Notes under the pieces: generated by a model
Seen by the model: only the letters and a program-made list of their open reading frames with translations
Told to the model about the DNA's origin: nothing
Database searches by the model: none
Shown: in pieces, positions 44,307-53,757 of the stretch
How the letters are laid out: each line of letters begins with the position of its first letter
Position numbering within the stretch: position 1 is the stretch's first letter
Program-made: the position numbers and the translations under genes
From: an uncultured bacterium
Lineage (GTDB): Bacteria > Myxococcota_A > Bradymonadia > UBA7976 > VGTA01
NCBI GenBank assembly: GCA_943788935.1
Contig: CALSSE010000017.1
Coordinates: 358,001 to 422,000, forward strand
Direction: 5' to 3'
Length of the DNA stretch: 64,000 bases

Positions 44307-44978
44307 TTATTCGGCGATCCAGTCGCATGGATATTTTTGTTTGAGGTCATCTTCAAGACTTCCCTTGGGGAGCTCTACTTTAGCGATGCGCTTAACTCCA
44401 TCTTGGCATGGGCGATGACTTTGCTTAGGGTCACATTTTAGCTCATGCGTATCAAATACCCCATTAACCTGAACTCCATATTTGGCGGTGATAGTGTATT
44501 CGCCGAGAGGAAGAGAGTAAAAGGTGAAGATATCTTTCATAGAGTCTTTATTGACCTCTAAATGTAAGCTCTTTAGGTGTCTCTTCTTGGTTTTATTATT
44601 GACGGCGATCATCGTAGCCACTGAGTCATCTGTGTTCTTAAAGAAGGGACAGATACGAGCATGAAGCCGACCCTCTCCCGATTTAGTTTGTCGCTTCTTA
44701 GCCTCTTTAGCTTTGCGCTTTGCCTCTTTAGCTTTGCGCTTTGCCTCTTTCAGGGCGGCGATTTCGGCGGCATTCCGCTCACCTTGCATACAGAAATTAT
44801 CTTCACAGATCCATTCTGAGATACAGTCTGAGTCTTTTTTACAAGAACCTCCACGTTGGGTTTTTGGCCCACTTTTACAGGCGCTAAAAGCGAGAGAGAG
44901 CGCTAGACTCGTCATAAAAAGAATCAGCCATGATCTCTCTTTTGAGAGATGAGGAGATGAGGGGGGGATATTGAGCAT
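44307..44978 (-). CDS. Lipoprotein with Cys motif and Lys-rich coil
   Basis: Start at 44978 (MLNIPPSSPHLSKERSW) has GGAG 6 bases upstream; the longer frame to 45101 has no ribosome site. The protein has 223 residues. The signal peptide (about 14-34) ends LAFSAC, a plausible lipobox. A four-Cys segment CKKDSDCISEWICEDNFC follows, common in Myxococcota secreted proteins, then a Lys/Ala-rich helix with a duplicated KAKEAKR unit. The C-terminal 100 residues form a beta-rich domain (FYSLPLGEYTITAKYGVQV). Function unknown. Confidence 0.72.
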   Translation of the reverse strand: MLNIPPSSPHLSKERSWLILFMTSLALSLAFSACKSGPKTQRGGSCKKDSDCISEWICEDNFCMQGERNAAEIAALKEAKRKAKEAKRKAKEAKKRQTKSGEGRLHARICPFFKNTDDSVATMIAVNNKTKKRHLKSLHLEVNKDSMKDIFTFYSLPLGEYTITAKYGVQVNGVFDTHELKCDPKQSHRPCQDGVKRIAKVELPKGSLEDDLKQKYPCDWIAE

Positions 44979-45135
44979 GAGGAGCTCCGTTCCTTGATAA
45001 GTGAGATAAGATAAGATAAGTGAGATAACTGATCGCTTGATGTCATGTAGACTGATCATTACGCTCAAACATCCATATCCTAAATCATCTATACGTCTCA
45101 CTCAAGGATCGAACAAATCCTAATCGAGACAGTAG

Positions 45136-46068
45136 TTAACTCGCGTTATGATCTGGGGAGGATGCTCGTTTTACCCACATATAGCTAGGCACAGAGGCAA
45201 AGAGCGCTGCAATACACCAAGCGCCTAGTGCGCCCCACGTCGCACCGCCGTAGAGATATAAATGTGGAGCGGTGAGCGCGAAGATCGCTACGCTACTAGA
45301 TCCGATCATCATTGGTCCAACCGCGCCGGCTGGGACCGCTTGACCTTGTGAGAGCCAAAGGCTGACCATCGTGGTCCAAAAGATAGCGGGGAAGACCGCA
45401 GCCACTCCGGCGACTGTTGTCGCTCCCGTCTTAGAAATATAGACGGCGAGGGTAACAGCGATCATAGCGCAGAGCCCTCTGAGCAGTAGAGTGCTTAGTC
45501 TGACTCGATGAACTCCTTTAGGAGCAGATCGTTGAGAGCTAGTCGCTAATCCCCCGATAAGAATGATAATGACTGTCGCTCCAAGGCCTCCATAAAACTT
45601 AAGAGAGGGCGAGCTCAGTAAATGATGAGAGAGGCTTACCCAAGCCGTGGCCCCTAAGGCCCATAAACCCAAAGTAATGAAGCTCATAAGGGTCACCATA
45701 AACCCTATATCATTGGTTGAGCCTCTCTGACTTAGAGTGCTAAATAGAGAGTAGCGTTGAGGAAGTACCCTCCAAAGCCATAAAAATATAGCATTTAGAC
45801 ACATCCCTGCAGGGACCGCATACATCGCGGCCTCAAAGCCTTGAAACGCTTGACTATGCTGTATATCCATTCCTCCCCCATCAGGGAAGCTACGTCGCCA
45901 TAACCCCCAGGAGGCGGGAATAATGGTCGTCGGCAACGTACCAATGATTCCACCTAGATGTCCCCCTAGTCGTTCGATGGCGATGGTCGCTAAAATAGCG
46001 ACAACTCCTGCACCCAAGCCACTGATTAAAGCGATAACAATAGTAGGAGTGACCTCATTGGTGATCAT
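45136..46068 (-). CDS. Polytopic membrane protein, unknown function
   Basis: A 310-residue protein with about eight to ten membrane segments, beginning MITNEVTPTIVIALISGLGAG and including LGGIIGTLPTTIIPASWGLW, LGATVIIILIGGLATSS and IFALTAPHLYLYGGATWGAL. I do not recognise a family with certainty; the pattern recalls DUF-type uncharacterised transporters. The start codon overlaps the stop of the K+ channel gene by 4 bases, so the two are likely cotranslated, and it may form a partner in the same transport task. A C-terminal charged tail is short. Confidence 0.65.
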   Translation of the reverse strand: MITNEVTPTIVIALISGLGAGVVAILATIAIERLGGHLGGIIGTLPTTIIPASWGLWRRSFPDGGGMDIQHSQAFQGFEAAMYAVPAGMCLNAIFLWLWRVLPQRYSLFSTLSQRGSTNDIGFMVTLMSFITLGLWALGATAWVSLSHHLLSSPSLKFYGGLGATVIIILIGGLATSSQRSAPKGVHRVRLSTLLLRGLCAMIAVTLAVYISKTGATTVAGVAAVFPAIFWTTMVSLWLSQGQAVPAGAVGPMMIGSSSVAIFALTAPHLYLYGGATWGALGAWCIAALFASVPSYMWVKRASSPDHNAS

Positions 46069-47222
46069 CGCTTGTTCACCACGACAAACCCACCAGGGTT
46101 GTTCGATTGAGGCGTCACCACATCAGCGCCATTAATATATCGACCTAAGCATTCAAGCTCATCAAGCTCGCCTAGAGCGACGAGCGTCATTCCTGATTGT
46201 AACTCAAGGTGAGAAGGAGGATTGAAGTACTGCTCTTCTCCTCGTACTACGGAGAGCACTAGACTATTGCTGACTTGGCGAATCCCTGATTGAGAGAGTG
46301 GTCGACCGGTGACAGGGCTCTGCTCAGGGATAATAAACTCCTCAACAGAGAGCTGATTGCTTGTAGAGTCTCTCACAATCAAATCAATAAAGCCGACAAC
46401 CGCAGGACGTAACAGCTCTGAAGCCATGCGGACCCCCCCAATAGTGTTTGGACAGACGACTGCATCAGCACCTGCTTGTCTTAGTTTAGAGGCAGATCGC
46501 TCATTGGTCGCTCGCGAAATTAACCGAAGATTAGGGTTTAGCTGACGAGCGGTTACCACCACGAAGAGGTTGTCTCGATCTTGTTTAAGAGCGGTCACTA
46601 CACCCGCAGCATGACCTATACCGCAGGCGAGGAGGACTTCATCTTCCGTGGCGTCACCGACAAGACTTATTAAGTCTCCCTCGAGACGACGAGAGAGTGC
46701 AGCGATGTTCTCTTCTACTACATCAATAACCACGACTTGATGCCTCGCTTGAGAGAGCTCTATGATGACATTATGACCTACTTCTCCGGCGCCACATACG
46801 ATATAGTGTCCGCTCAGATTCTGAATTCTTTTACTCATCTTACGTCTCCACATTACCTCTCTGAGGTCCCCTTCAATAATAAAAGCGGTCAAGGCAGATA
46901 AAAAATAAAAACTGACCCCTAAACCACCAATCATCACTACCATCGTCACGATTAGCCCCTCGGTACTCTGTGATACAGGAATCACCTCTCCATACCCAAC
47001 GGTGGTGATGGTAATAACAACCATGTAAAGGCACTCCCACCAGCTCCACCCTCCCTCACCAAGAAACCAAAAGGCGATCGTCCCAGCGATACAGACAAGA
47101 TACATCGATATACCAGCGATGATCAGTCGCCTTAAGGTAGCGCTCTCCGCTGGTAACGGATAATAGGCGCTCTCCCACAAGACTCTCTCCGAAGCGATCC
47201 GACTTTTATTTTTGGACTTCAT
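46065..47222 (-). CDS. Potassium channel with RCK (TrkA-N/TrkA-C) domains
   Basis: A 385-residue protein. Residues about 33-120 form two membrane helices with the K+ selectivity filter TTVGYGE (73-79). Residues about 137-260 are a TrkA-N/RCK domain with the Rossmann GAGEVG (144-149), and about 290-370 a TrkA-C/RCK_C domain. Such channels are gated by ligands such as NAD(H), Ca2+ or nucleotides, and are held in the inner membrane. The overlap with the next gene (4 bases) suggests a shared operon. The start precedes a short basic N-terminus. Confidence 0.93.
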   Translation of the reverse strand: MKSKNKSRIASERVLWESAYYPLPAESATLRRLIIAGISMYLVCIAGTIAFWFLGEGGWSWWECLYMVVITITTVGYGEVIPVSQSTEGLIVTMVVMIGGLGVSFYFLSALTAFIIEGDLREVMWRRKMSKRIQNLSGHYIVCGAGEVGHNVIIELSQARHQVVVIDVVEENIAALSRRLEGDLISLVGDATEDEVLLACGIGHAAGVVTALKQDRDNLFVVVTARQLNPNLRLISRATNERSASKLRQAGADAVVCPNTIGGVRMASELLRPAVVGFIDLIVRDSTSNQLSVEEFIIPEQSPVTGRPLSQSGIRQVSNSLVLSVVRGEEQYFNPPSHLELQSGMTLVALGELDELECLGRYINGADVVTPQSNNPGGFVVVNKR

Positions 47223-47607
47223 CTCAACATCTCATCTCAGATGATCACCGACTACCATCGACTTAAATAAACACTGATCATAGGCAGAGTACAACGATGC
47301 AGTGAGGACTGCTCATGATTTATTCTTTATGCCGAAAGAGCTCTCGAATGTTTTATACACTTCAATCTCGATGATCTATAAATCATCTGAGCGCTCACAA
47401 ATGACGTAGAATTACTCATTGATTCCTTATGTAGTTTAATGTAGGTTTAAGTGTTCATGATGACTTCAGTTATGCTCTGTCTTTCTTTATTCTTGAAGCC
47501 TACAAAGTCATGCTATAGTCAGCGTGAAAAGTACTCACCCTTAATGTACTTAAGCTGTCAATATCACGATCCATCACTGTTAAATACGAATCGAAGACTG
47601 ATAAGCT
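47223..47607. other. Divergent intergenic region, 385 bases
   Basis: The region lies between the channel gene and the receiver-domain gene and should hold both promoters. A weak candidate for the plus strand is TTGAAG (47493-47498) and TATAGT (47514-47519) with a 15-base spacer. No RNA gene, repeat or strong hairpin was seen. Confidence 0.45.
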
Positions 47608-50094
47608 ATGAGCTATTACTGCCAAAATTGTGGTGCATTAAATTCCAAAGACCGAGTGCGATGCTCTGCTTGTTTTCAGAGTCTAGAGCAAGCTAAGTCG
47701 ACCCCGCCTGAACGTGAACCGCCATGGTCGAATTCTCCCAAGACGAAGCGGGTGGATACTGATATTCCTCAATCCACAGGAGTGAGGCGTCTGAGCGATT
47801 CTCCCTCTGTGCCTAACAAGCGAGCCAGCAGCACTGAAGTGAGCTCATCTTCTAATAATAGAGAGGTCATCGCGAGCGTCTCTCCTTCCGCTGCGGAACG
47901 ATTGTGGTCTCTTCGCCCTGAGACGCTACCCTCTCATGGTCCCTCTTTACCTCCAGTTGCCTTGGAAAGTTCTGCTCCTCCACAGGTTGCTCAACAGCAA
48001 AGCGGTACACCTAGACCTTCGCTGAGCCATCAGCCGAGCCATCGACCGAGCCATCAGCCGAGTCATCGACCGAGTCATCACCCGAGTCATCAGCCGAGTC
48101 ATCACCCGAGTCATCACCCGAGTGGTATTACGTCGCAATTAAGTCTTACAGAAGAACTGTTAAGCACTCCATCAAGAACCTTAGCTCCTGAGCGTTTAGC
48201 GCAGCTATATGAGACACCTCAAGTTTTCATTTTTGGTGGAGGGCAAGACCTCGCCGATCTCCTAAAAGATCGGCTTAAGATGCTTGATCGAGTCAATGAC
48301 CTCGTGACCTTCTGTGAGCCACTGCTCACCGATCAAGTCAAAGAAGCATCTATTTTTCTCGCTTTTGAGTTACCCCCCCGCTCTTGGCTACAAGCACTTA
48401 ATGACCTTCGACCAGAGGGAGAAGTTCTTATTTGGCTCTCACAATGGCCAGAAGGCAAGACCGGCTCTCAGCTAGAAGAGGGCCGGACCTCTGCCTTCTT
48501 CTATGGTCAAGAGGGGCTGATAGAGCTCGCGGTCACCTTATATCGACTCGCTCCATTTTCTATTGAAGAGAAGCCTGATGATACTTGGTGGTCGGAGGTT
48601 CATTTGCGAGCGAGTTTAGTGGAGGTAGAACATTTTCAAAGACTCCTCGCTCAACCTGAGGTCGATCATTACTTAATCACTCTCTTCGCTCAGAGGATGA
48701 GACGTTGGGCTCGCGTCGCTAAAGACCCTCTTTGGGTTCGCTTAGCGCAGTCGAGTCAACTCCTCAGTACTTATCTTGGGCAAGGCCAACACAGTCTCAA
48801 TGCCTTACAGTTCGCGCCCCCAGCGGGAGGTTCAGTAGAAGAGGTCTTTTACATGGCGGAAGAGCTCCTCTGTCATGAGCTACTCAGCCGTTCTGTTACT
48901 CATCGAAAAACGATCAAGGTCGCTTGTGTAACCACCCTGAGAACAGATCACCCTGAGCTAGGAGAACTCTTGAATCGGTTCGGTGCCGAGGTGATCTGGT
49001 TTAAGCATCCCCAAGCGCTCTTAGACCGCATTAACGAGAGCTACTTTCATTGGTGCTTCCTCACTGAATATGTGGGTCCATGGGATGGCTTTGATCTCGC
49101 TCAAGAGGCTCGCTCAAGAGCTCAACATATTAAGATCTCTATCAGTGTCTTTGCCCGACGTACTCATATCCTCGCTCGCGCTGAGCATCTTTCTATAGAT
49201 CTTCTGCTCTACCCCAGTGATCCGACGAGTTATCAGGTGATCACTCTTAACCGCGCCTTGAAGGATCATTCCTCATCATATAACGAGGGAGAGCGTGGCG
49301 TGATTAAGCGTCTCGCGGTTATCCAAGAAGCGCAGAAAAAGCAAAATCTTCCCTTAAGAACAGGGGTGCTATTACTCAACACCGGCTCTGAATCACCTTG
49401 GCTTCCTCACTGGTTACAGACATTAGAAGAGGTTAGGACAGAGCATATGCCGAAGAGTCTCTCGGCATTAGTGCTAGATGAGCAAACGCTCGCTTTTCCA
49501 CTAGCGATCGATCAAGAAGAACCAGTAAAGAGCTTCCTCCTTCATGCGCGGGCGCTCATCAGTGACCAGGTCACTGCTGGCGTTATTCTCAATCAAGGGG
49601 TACGGGCTCCCAAGAGTACACTTGCAGACGCATTACGTCGATTAGATTGGTCTATGATCCACAGCCTTGATCTGACGCTAGGTTGGTGGCGCAGTGGTCT
49701 AGAGAATGCCTCTAGTCTTGGCGCTCATGGAGCGCAGATGTTGATCGTTGATGCTGACCCTACTAGTTCTGACCTGCTACGATACTTTAGTGAGAGAGCG
49801 GGCTTGATGGTCAATACTCTGAACAGCGGGAAGGCCGCGATTGAGCTGTTAGAGAGGTTGCAATATCCCCCACAACTTCTCGTAGTTGAGTGTACATTGC
49901 CTTATATCGATGGTTTTCAGGTGCTTGAAGCCTGTCAAAGTCTTGAGCGAGGCCGACCGAGGGTGATCATGACTTCAGCGCTTAAGAGGGACGATCTCAT
50001 CGAGCGAGCTTTTGAGAGTGGCGCTAACGATTTTATCTATAAGCCCTACAACATGGCTGAGGTGATGGCGCGCGTGATTCATGCGCTCATTTAA
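47608..50094 (+). CDS. Multi-receiver regulator with zinc ribbon and a Glu-substituted receiver domain
   Basis: An 828-residue cytoplasmic protein. Residues 1-22 are a zinc-ribbon-like CQNCGAL..RCSAC pair. A linker with nine or so SHQP/SHRP units of 12 bases lies at about 137-172. The C-terminal domain (about 710-826) is a receiver: acidic pair Asp715 and Asp717, Thr789, Lys812, but the phosphorylated Asp position holds Glu761 (LLVVECTLPYIDGF). A middle region (about 430-545) looks like another, more degenerate receiver (WCFLTEYVGPWDGFDLA). The part at about 575-700 (LVLDEQTLAFPLA, VTAGVILNQ, ADALRRLDWSM) weakly recalls a GGDEF domain without the GGDEF signature. It heads the polysaccharide-like cluster. 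The next gene overlaps by 14 bases. Confidence 0.75.
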   Translation: MSYYCQNCGALNSKDRVRCSACFQSLEQAKSTPPEREPPWSNSPKTKRVDTDIPQSTGVRRLSDSPSVPNKRASSTEVSSSSNNREVIASVSPSAAERLWSLRPETLPSHGPSLPPVALESSAPPQVAQQQSGTPRPSLSHQPSHRPSHQPSHRPSHHPSHQPSHHPSHHPSGITSQLSLTEELLSTPSRTLAPERLAQLYETPQVFIFGGGQDLADLLKDRLKMLDRVNDLVTFCEPLLTDQVKEASIFLAFELPPRSWLQALNDLRPEGEVLIWLSQWPEGKTGSQLEEGRTSAFFYGQEGLIELAVTLYRLAPFSIEEKPDDTWWSEVHLRASLVEVEHFQRLLAQPEVDHYLITLFAQRMRRWARVAKDPLWVRLAQSSQLLSTYLGQGQHSLNALQFAPPAGGSVEEVFYMAEELLCHELLSRSVTHRKTIKVACVTTLRTDHPELGELLNRFGAEVIWFKHPQALLDRINESYFHWCFLTEYVGPWDGFDLAQEARSRAQHIKISISVFARRTHILARAEHLSIDLLLYPSDPTSYQVITLNRALKDHSSSYNEGERGVIKRLAVIQEAQKKQNLPLRTGVLLLNTGSESPWLPHWLQTLEEVRTEHMPKSLSALVLDEQTLAFPLAIDQEEPVKSFLLHARALISDQVTAGVILNQGVRAPKSTLADALRRLDWSMIHSLDLTLGWWRSGLENASSLGAHGAQMLIVDADPTSSDLLRYFSERAGLMVNTLNSGKAAIELLERLQYPPQLLVVECTLPYIDGFQVLEACQSLERGRPRVIMTSALKRDDLIERAFESGANDFIYKPYNMAEVMARVIHALI

Positions 50095-50968
50095 CATATA
50101 TTTTATGCGTCGTTGGCGACTTTCCATGAGCAGAGTGTCAACAGCCCCCCTTCAATGGTGGTCGATGATCACACCAATGATCATATTTATCGCGATCTCT
50201 TCATGTGTGAATGGGTCCGCGACTTATGCAGAGGCCCCTAGACATCGAATTGACCTAGCGACCGCTTATACCGTAGTAGACGTAGGGGACTGGCAGACCA
50301 TAAACGGTAGCTATACTTATCAATGGGCACATCTTACGACAGGGCTCGCGACACGGGTATTGCGCCGGGAATTTCCGACAGAGGCCCCTATCGATTTCTC
50401 ATTATTGCTTCCTCTCTATACAGCTTACAAGGCTCTGAGTCTGGAGATGTGGGGAGAGTGGTCACCGAGTCCAACCCTCGTTCCTCAATATTCACTGCAG
50501 CTGAGTCCTTCCTTGCGGATTAGCAGTCTCTTCAGCGCCCTTCATTTCACTTATCGATATGCCGAGTATACTCAGGCGTCAGCTCAAGTGTTGACCCCTG
50601 GGCTTTCATGGCGTCACCCCCGGCTTGGTTGGGCGGCTGGAGCCTACCTTTATATAACCATCCCTGAATTTGGTGAGACTCTCTATACGCCTCAGGTCAG
50701 GTTAGAACGTATGTTTAGTTATTTTTGGCGCTTCGAGCTCTGGTGTACTTATGGTTATGAGACGCTAAACGATCGCTTCGTTGATCCCACACGTCAAGCA
50801 CCTCAACTTAGTCTATATGCTCAATTAAAACATTTGTTTGATGATTATACAGGTCTCAACTTAGGTCTCGCTTGGGTTAATTTTCTCCCCCCTAACCCCC
50901 AAATCGCTCAAGAGCGATTTAATCGGGACCGACTTGAAATCTCCCTGCGTACTTTCTTCAGGTTTTAA
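50081..50968 (+). CDS. Outer-membrane beta-barrel protein of the polysaccharide cluster
   Basis: A 295-residue protein with a signal peptide (IITPMIIFIAISSCVNGSATYA-like, in the first 55 residues; ATGs at 50081, 50105 and 50126 are all possible starts). The mature part alternates aromatic and polar residues in short strands (AYTVVDVGDWQTINGSYTYQW, YRYAEYTQASAQVLTPGL) and ends in Phe (TFFRF), as expected for a beta-barrel inserted by Bam. It recalls YaiO-type outer-membrane proteins, but that is only a resemblance. The gene overlaps the regulator gene by 14 bases and is followed by the HEAT protein, which points to an envelope export channel. Confidence 0.68.
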   Translation: MRSFNIYFMRRWRLSMSRVSTAPLQWWSMITPMIIFIAISSCVNGSATYAEAPRHRIDLATAYTVVDVGDWQTINGSYTYQWAHLTTGLATRVLRREFPTEAPIDFSLLLPLYTAYKALSLEMWGEWSPSPTLVPQYSLQLSPSLRISSLFSALHFTYRYAEYTQASAQVLTPGLSWRHPRLGWAAGAYLYITIPEFGETLYTPQVRLERMFSYFWRFELWCTYGYETLNDRFVDPTRQAPQLSLYAQLKHLFDDYTGLNLGLAWVNFLPPNPQIAQERFNRDRLEISLRTFFRF

Positions 50969-51024
50969 GGTGGCTTATATGGATTGCGGAAGAACTTTAG
51001 TAGCATGATCGGCATATAGTTAAT

Positions 51025-52314
51025 ATGGAATTTCCTCTCTCAACCTTCATTCGAGACCCGCTCTATCGCTTAGCGACTTGGATTATTATCCTTCAGTTAC
51101 TTTTAATCTGTGGGGCTGCTTGTGTAGCGGGGATTATTCGGTGGATTAAACCAAAACTTGAAGCCAAGAGGTATCGGGGAGAGTCGATCGCTCGGGGAGT
51201 CTTGCTGAATTTTCTGAGTCACCGAGAGCAATTGTTAGAAGAAAGCGAAGCTCTAGAGTTATTTGATGATGTATCGATTCGCGCGGTGATTACAGCTTTT
51301 GAGCAGGTTGTCACTCGGATAGGTGAAGTAGAGCAGCGCCGGCTGCGGAGCTCACTGATCGCGCTTGGTATAGAGACTCACGCGCTCAACTTAACAAGGT
51401 CATGGTGGTGGTGGCGTAGGTTAGAAGGCGCTCTGCTTTTGCGTAGTGTCGGCGCTGAAACCTCTGAGGTTCGATTGGTAGAGATGTTAAGTGATCCTCA
51501 CCCTAGTGTGTCATTTTATGCAGCTTGGGCTTTAGCGAGAGTCTCTCCGATCACTGGTTTAAGAGAGCTTATCCCTTATATTGAAACGGAAGGGGTTCAG
51601 CAGCTGCAGAAAAGCTCATTGAAGAGAGTCATGGAGGTGAGGCTCTCCTTCTCACAGCAGGTCACCTTACTGAAAGAGCTTCAACTTGAGCTCTTGCCAG
51701 AGCGAGAGCTCGAAGACTTGTTTGAGCGACTCTCTCCTAGTCTTAAGCCTGTAATGATCGAAGCCTTGATACAATCAGGTCGAGGGAGCGCTCTGTCTAT
51801 CGTGAGACTCGGGATCTCTTCATCAGATGGGGAGGTACGGATCTCTTCATTCAAGGCAGCGGCGATTTCAAAGTTGAGTCTCGACGAGCATGAGATAAAG
51901 CAGGGGTTGATCGATCCACTTTGGCCAGTACGAGCACAAGCGGTTAAGGTGGTAGCGGCCCGTAAATTGATCAATTTAGTCCCAGAGTTGTGTCAATGCC
52001 TGACTGATGAGCAGTGGTGGGTACGTCATAATAGCGCTCAGGCGCTAGTTCACTTAGGCTCATCAGGTGTGGAGGCTTTAAGCTATGTCTCAAGTTTTAG
52101 CACAGATCGTTTCGCGAGAGATATGTCACGGTTGGTTTTAAGTGAGACGATTATGACCTCAGACCCTAAGGTGATGGGGGCTTTAGATACACAGCAGCTC
52201 TCTCCTTTACCCCACGTCCAGTCAGGGAATGATGAGTCAACGCGATTTGATCCTGCGAGTCGATCCTCTCTTCTCACTTCGGAATTAACAGTCATTATTC
52301 CTCAAGACTCTTAA
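51025..52314 (+). CDS. Membrane-anchored HEAT-repeat protein
   Basis: A 429-residue protein. A single N-terminal membrane helix (about 15-38, LATWIIILQLLLICGAACV) is followed by a cytoplasmic helical region with HEAT-like repeats: MLSDPHPSVSFYAAWALARV, LGISSSDGEVRISSFKAAA, and DPLWPVRAQAVKVVAARKL, QWWVRHNSAQALVHLG. HEAT repeats form protein-binding solenoids. In a cluster with a glycosyltransferase and a beta-barrel it probably scaffolds the synthesis machine. The gene starts 56 bases after the barrel gene. A Ser/Thr-rich tail ends the chain. Confidence 0.78.
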   Translation: MEFPLSTFIRDPLYRLATWIIILQLLLICGAACVAGIIRWIKPKLEAKRYRGESIARGVLLNFLSHREQLLEESEALELFDDVSIRAVITAFEQVVTRIGEVEQRRLRSSLIALGIETHALNLTRSWWWWRRLEGALLLRSVGAETSEVRLVEMLSDPHPSVSFYAAWALARVSPITGLRELIPYIETEGVQQLQKSSLKRVMEVRLSFSQQVTLLKELQLELLPERELEDLFERLSPSLKPVMIEALIQSGRGSALSIVRLGISSSDGEVRISSFKAAAISKLSLDEHEIKQGLIDPLWPVRAQAVKVVAARKLINLVPELCQCLTDEQWWVRHNSAQALVHLGSSGVEALSYVSSFSTDRFARDMSRLVLSETIMTSDPKVMGALDTQQLSPLPHVQSGNDESTRFDPASRSSLLTSELTVIIPQDS

Positions 52315-52353
52315 TCGGTAGTCTCTTTATCTTATCACATGAGGGAGGCTCAT

Positions 52354-53757
52354 ATGGACGCCCTGATCATTTACACAGACTGGTTTTTTCTCGGGTATTT
52401 CCTCATCCTTAATTCTGCATATGCAATGTTGATTTTACTCTCTTTTCGCGAAGTATTTGTGGAGAAACTCCGCTTCAGTCGCAGCATATTGCTAGAGGCC
52501 TCTTCTGATCGCTATACTCCCCCGATCTCCATTATCGCCCCCGCCTACAATGAAGAAGCAACGATCCTAACCTCTGTTCAGGCACTTCTCTCCCTTAATT
52601 ATCCAGAATTTGAGGTGATCGTTGTTAATGATGCCTCTAAAGACTCTACTCTTAATCTTTTGATTGAGAGCTTTAATCTATATCATGTCGAACCTATCTA
52701 TAAAGCGAAGCTCCATACCGCACAGGTGAACGCTATTTACCGCTCGACTACCTTTAAAAATTTAACGATTGTCGATAAACTTAATGGGGGAAAAGCAGAC
52801 GCGCTCAATTGTGGTTTAAATATCGCTAAGTACCCTTTATTTTGTGGTATTGATGCTGACACTCTGATTTTGCCGAACGCTTTACTAGAGCTCGCTCGAC
52901 CCTTTATTCAAGATCCAAGCCGAACTGTTGTCTCAGGTGGAACGATTCGGATCGCCAATGATTGTAAGATCAATCAAGGTCAAGTGGAGGAGATAAACCT
53001 ACCCAAAAACATATGGGCGAATTTTCAAACAGTTGAATATTTAAGAGCATTTCTATTCGGTAGAATAGGTTGGAATGTTATTGGGGGGACTCTAATCATC
53101 TCGGGAGCTTTTGGTTTATTCAAGCGAGAGACGGTGATGTCAGTCGGTGGCTACGCCTCTGATTCAGTCGGTGAAGATATGGAGTTGATCGTGAGAATCC
53201 ATCGTCACCTTAGAGATAAGCGGCAGCCGTACTCAATCCGATTTGTCTGGGAATCGGTGTGCTACACCGAGGTTCCGGAGAGCGGATTAATACTCTCTCG
53301 TCAGCGAGATCGGTGGCAGCGTGGCTTGATCGACTCACTATGGAGACATAAACGAATGTTTTTAAACCCTAAGTATGGGGTAATAGGGATGATCTCTTTC
53401 CCATTTTTTGTATTCTTTGAGCTGCTCGGTCCCTTTATCGAGTTACTGGGCTTATTGATGATTTCAGTGAGCTATCTCGCTGGTTATCTTGACGTCGGCT
53501 TTATGTTGTTGTTCATCAGCGTGTCTATGTTATTTGGGAGTATGATCAGCGTCGGTACTTTGGTGTTGGAAGAGCTAACCTTTGGTCTATATCCGGGGTG
53601 GAAGAGTCTCGCTAAACTTATCGGCTATGCATTGTTAGAAAATATTGGTTATCGTCAACTCACGCTCACTTGGAGGTTGAGAGGGATTTGGGGAGCGATT
53701 AAAGGGGACAATGCTTGGGGAGAGATGGTCAGAAAGGGCTTTGGTAAGCCATCATGA
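52354..53757 (+). CDS. Processive family 2 glycosyltransferase (polysaccharide synthase)
   Basis: Start chosen at 52354 (MDALIIYTDWFF) because GGGAGG lies 5 bases before it; the frame is open from 52339. The protein has 467 residues, with an N-terminal membrane helix, a GT-A domain and three to four C-terminal membrane segments. Catalytic motifs of processive synthases are intact: VVNDASKDST, Asp167 and Asp169 in GIDADT, ED at 274-275 in GEDMEL, and QxxRW at 317-321 (QRDRW). This is the pattern of cellulose, hyaluronan and poly-GlcNAc synthases (BcsA, PgaC). The sugar used is unknown. The next gene overlaps the stop by 4 bases, which shows tight coupling. Confidence 0.9.
   Translation: MDALIIYTDWFFLGYFLILNSAYAMLILLSFREVFVEKLRFSRSILLEASSDRYTPPISIIAPAYNEEATILTSVQALLSLNYPEFEVIVVNDASKDSTLNLLIESFNLYHVEPIYKAKLHTAQVNAIYRSTTFKNLTIVDKLNGGKADALNCGLNIAKYPLFCGIDADTLILPNALLELARPFIQDPSRTVVSGGTIRIANDCKINQGQVEEINLPKNIWANFQTVEYLRAFLFGRIGWNVIGGTLIISGAFGLFKRETVMSVGGYASDSVGEDMELIVRIHRHLRDKRQPYSIRFVWESVCYTEVPESGLILSRQRDRWQRGLIDSLWRHKRMFLNPKYGVIGMISFPFFVFFELLGPFIELLGLLMISVSYLAGYLDVGFMLLFISVSMLFGSMISVGTLVLEELTFGLYPGWKSLAKLIGYALLENIGYRQLTLTWRLRGIWGAIKGDNAWGEMVRKGFGKPS

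Noticed and set aside
47451..47696. An 81-codon plus-strand frame before the receiver-domain gene
   Set aside because: It overlaps the zinc-ribbon start of the real gene in another frame and has no family match.
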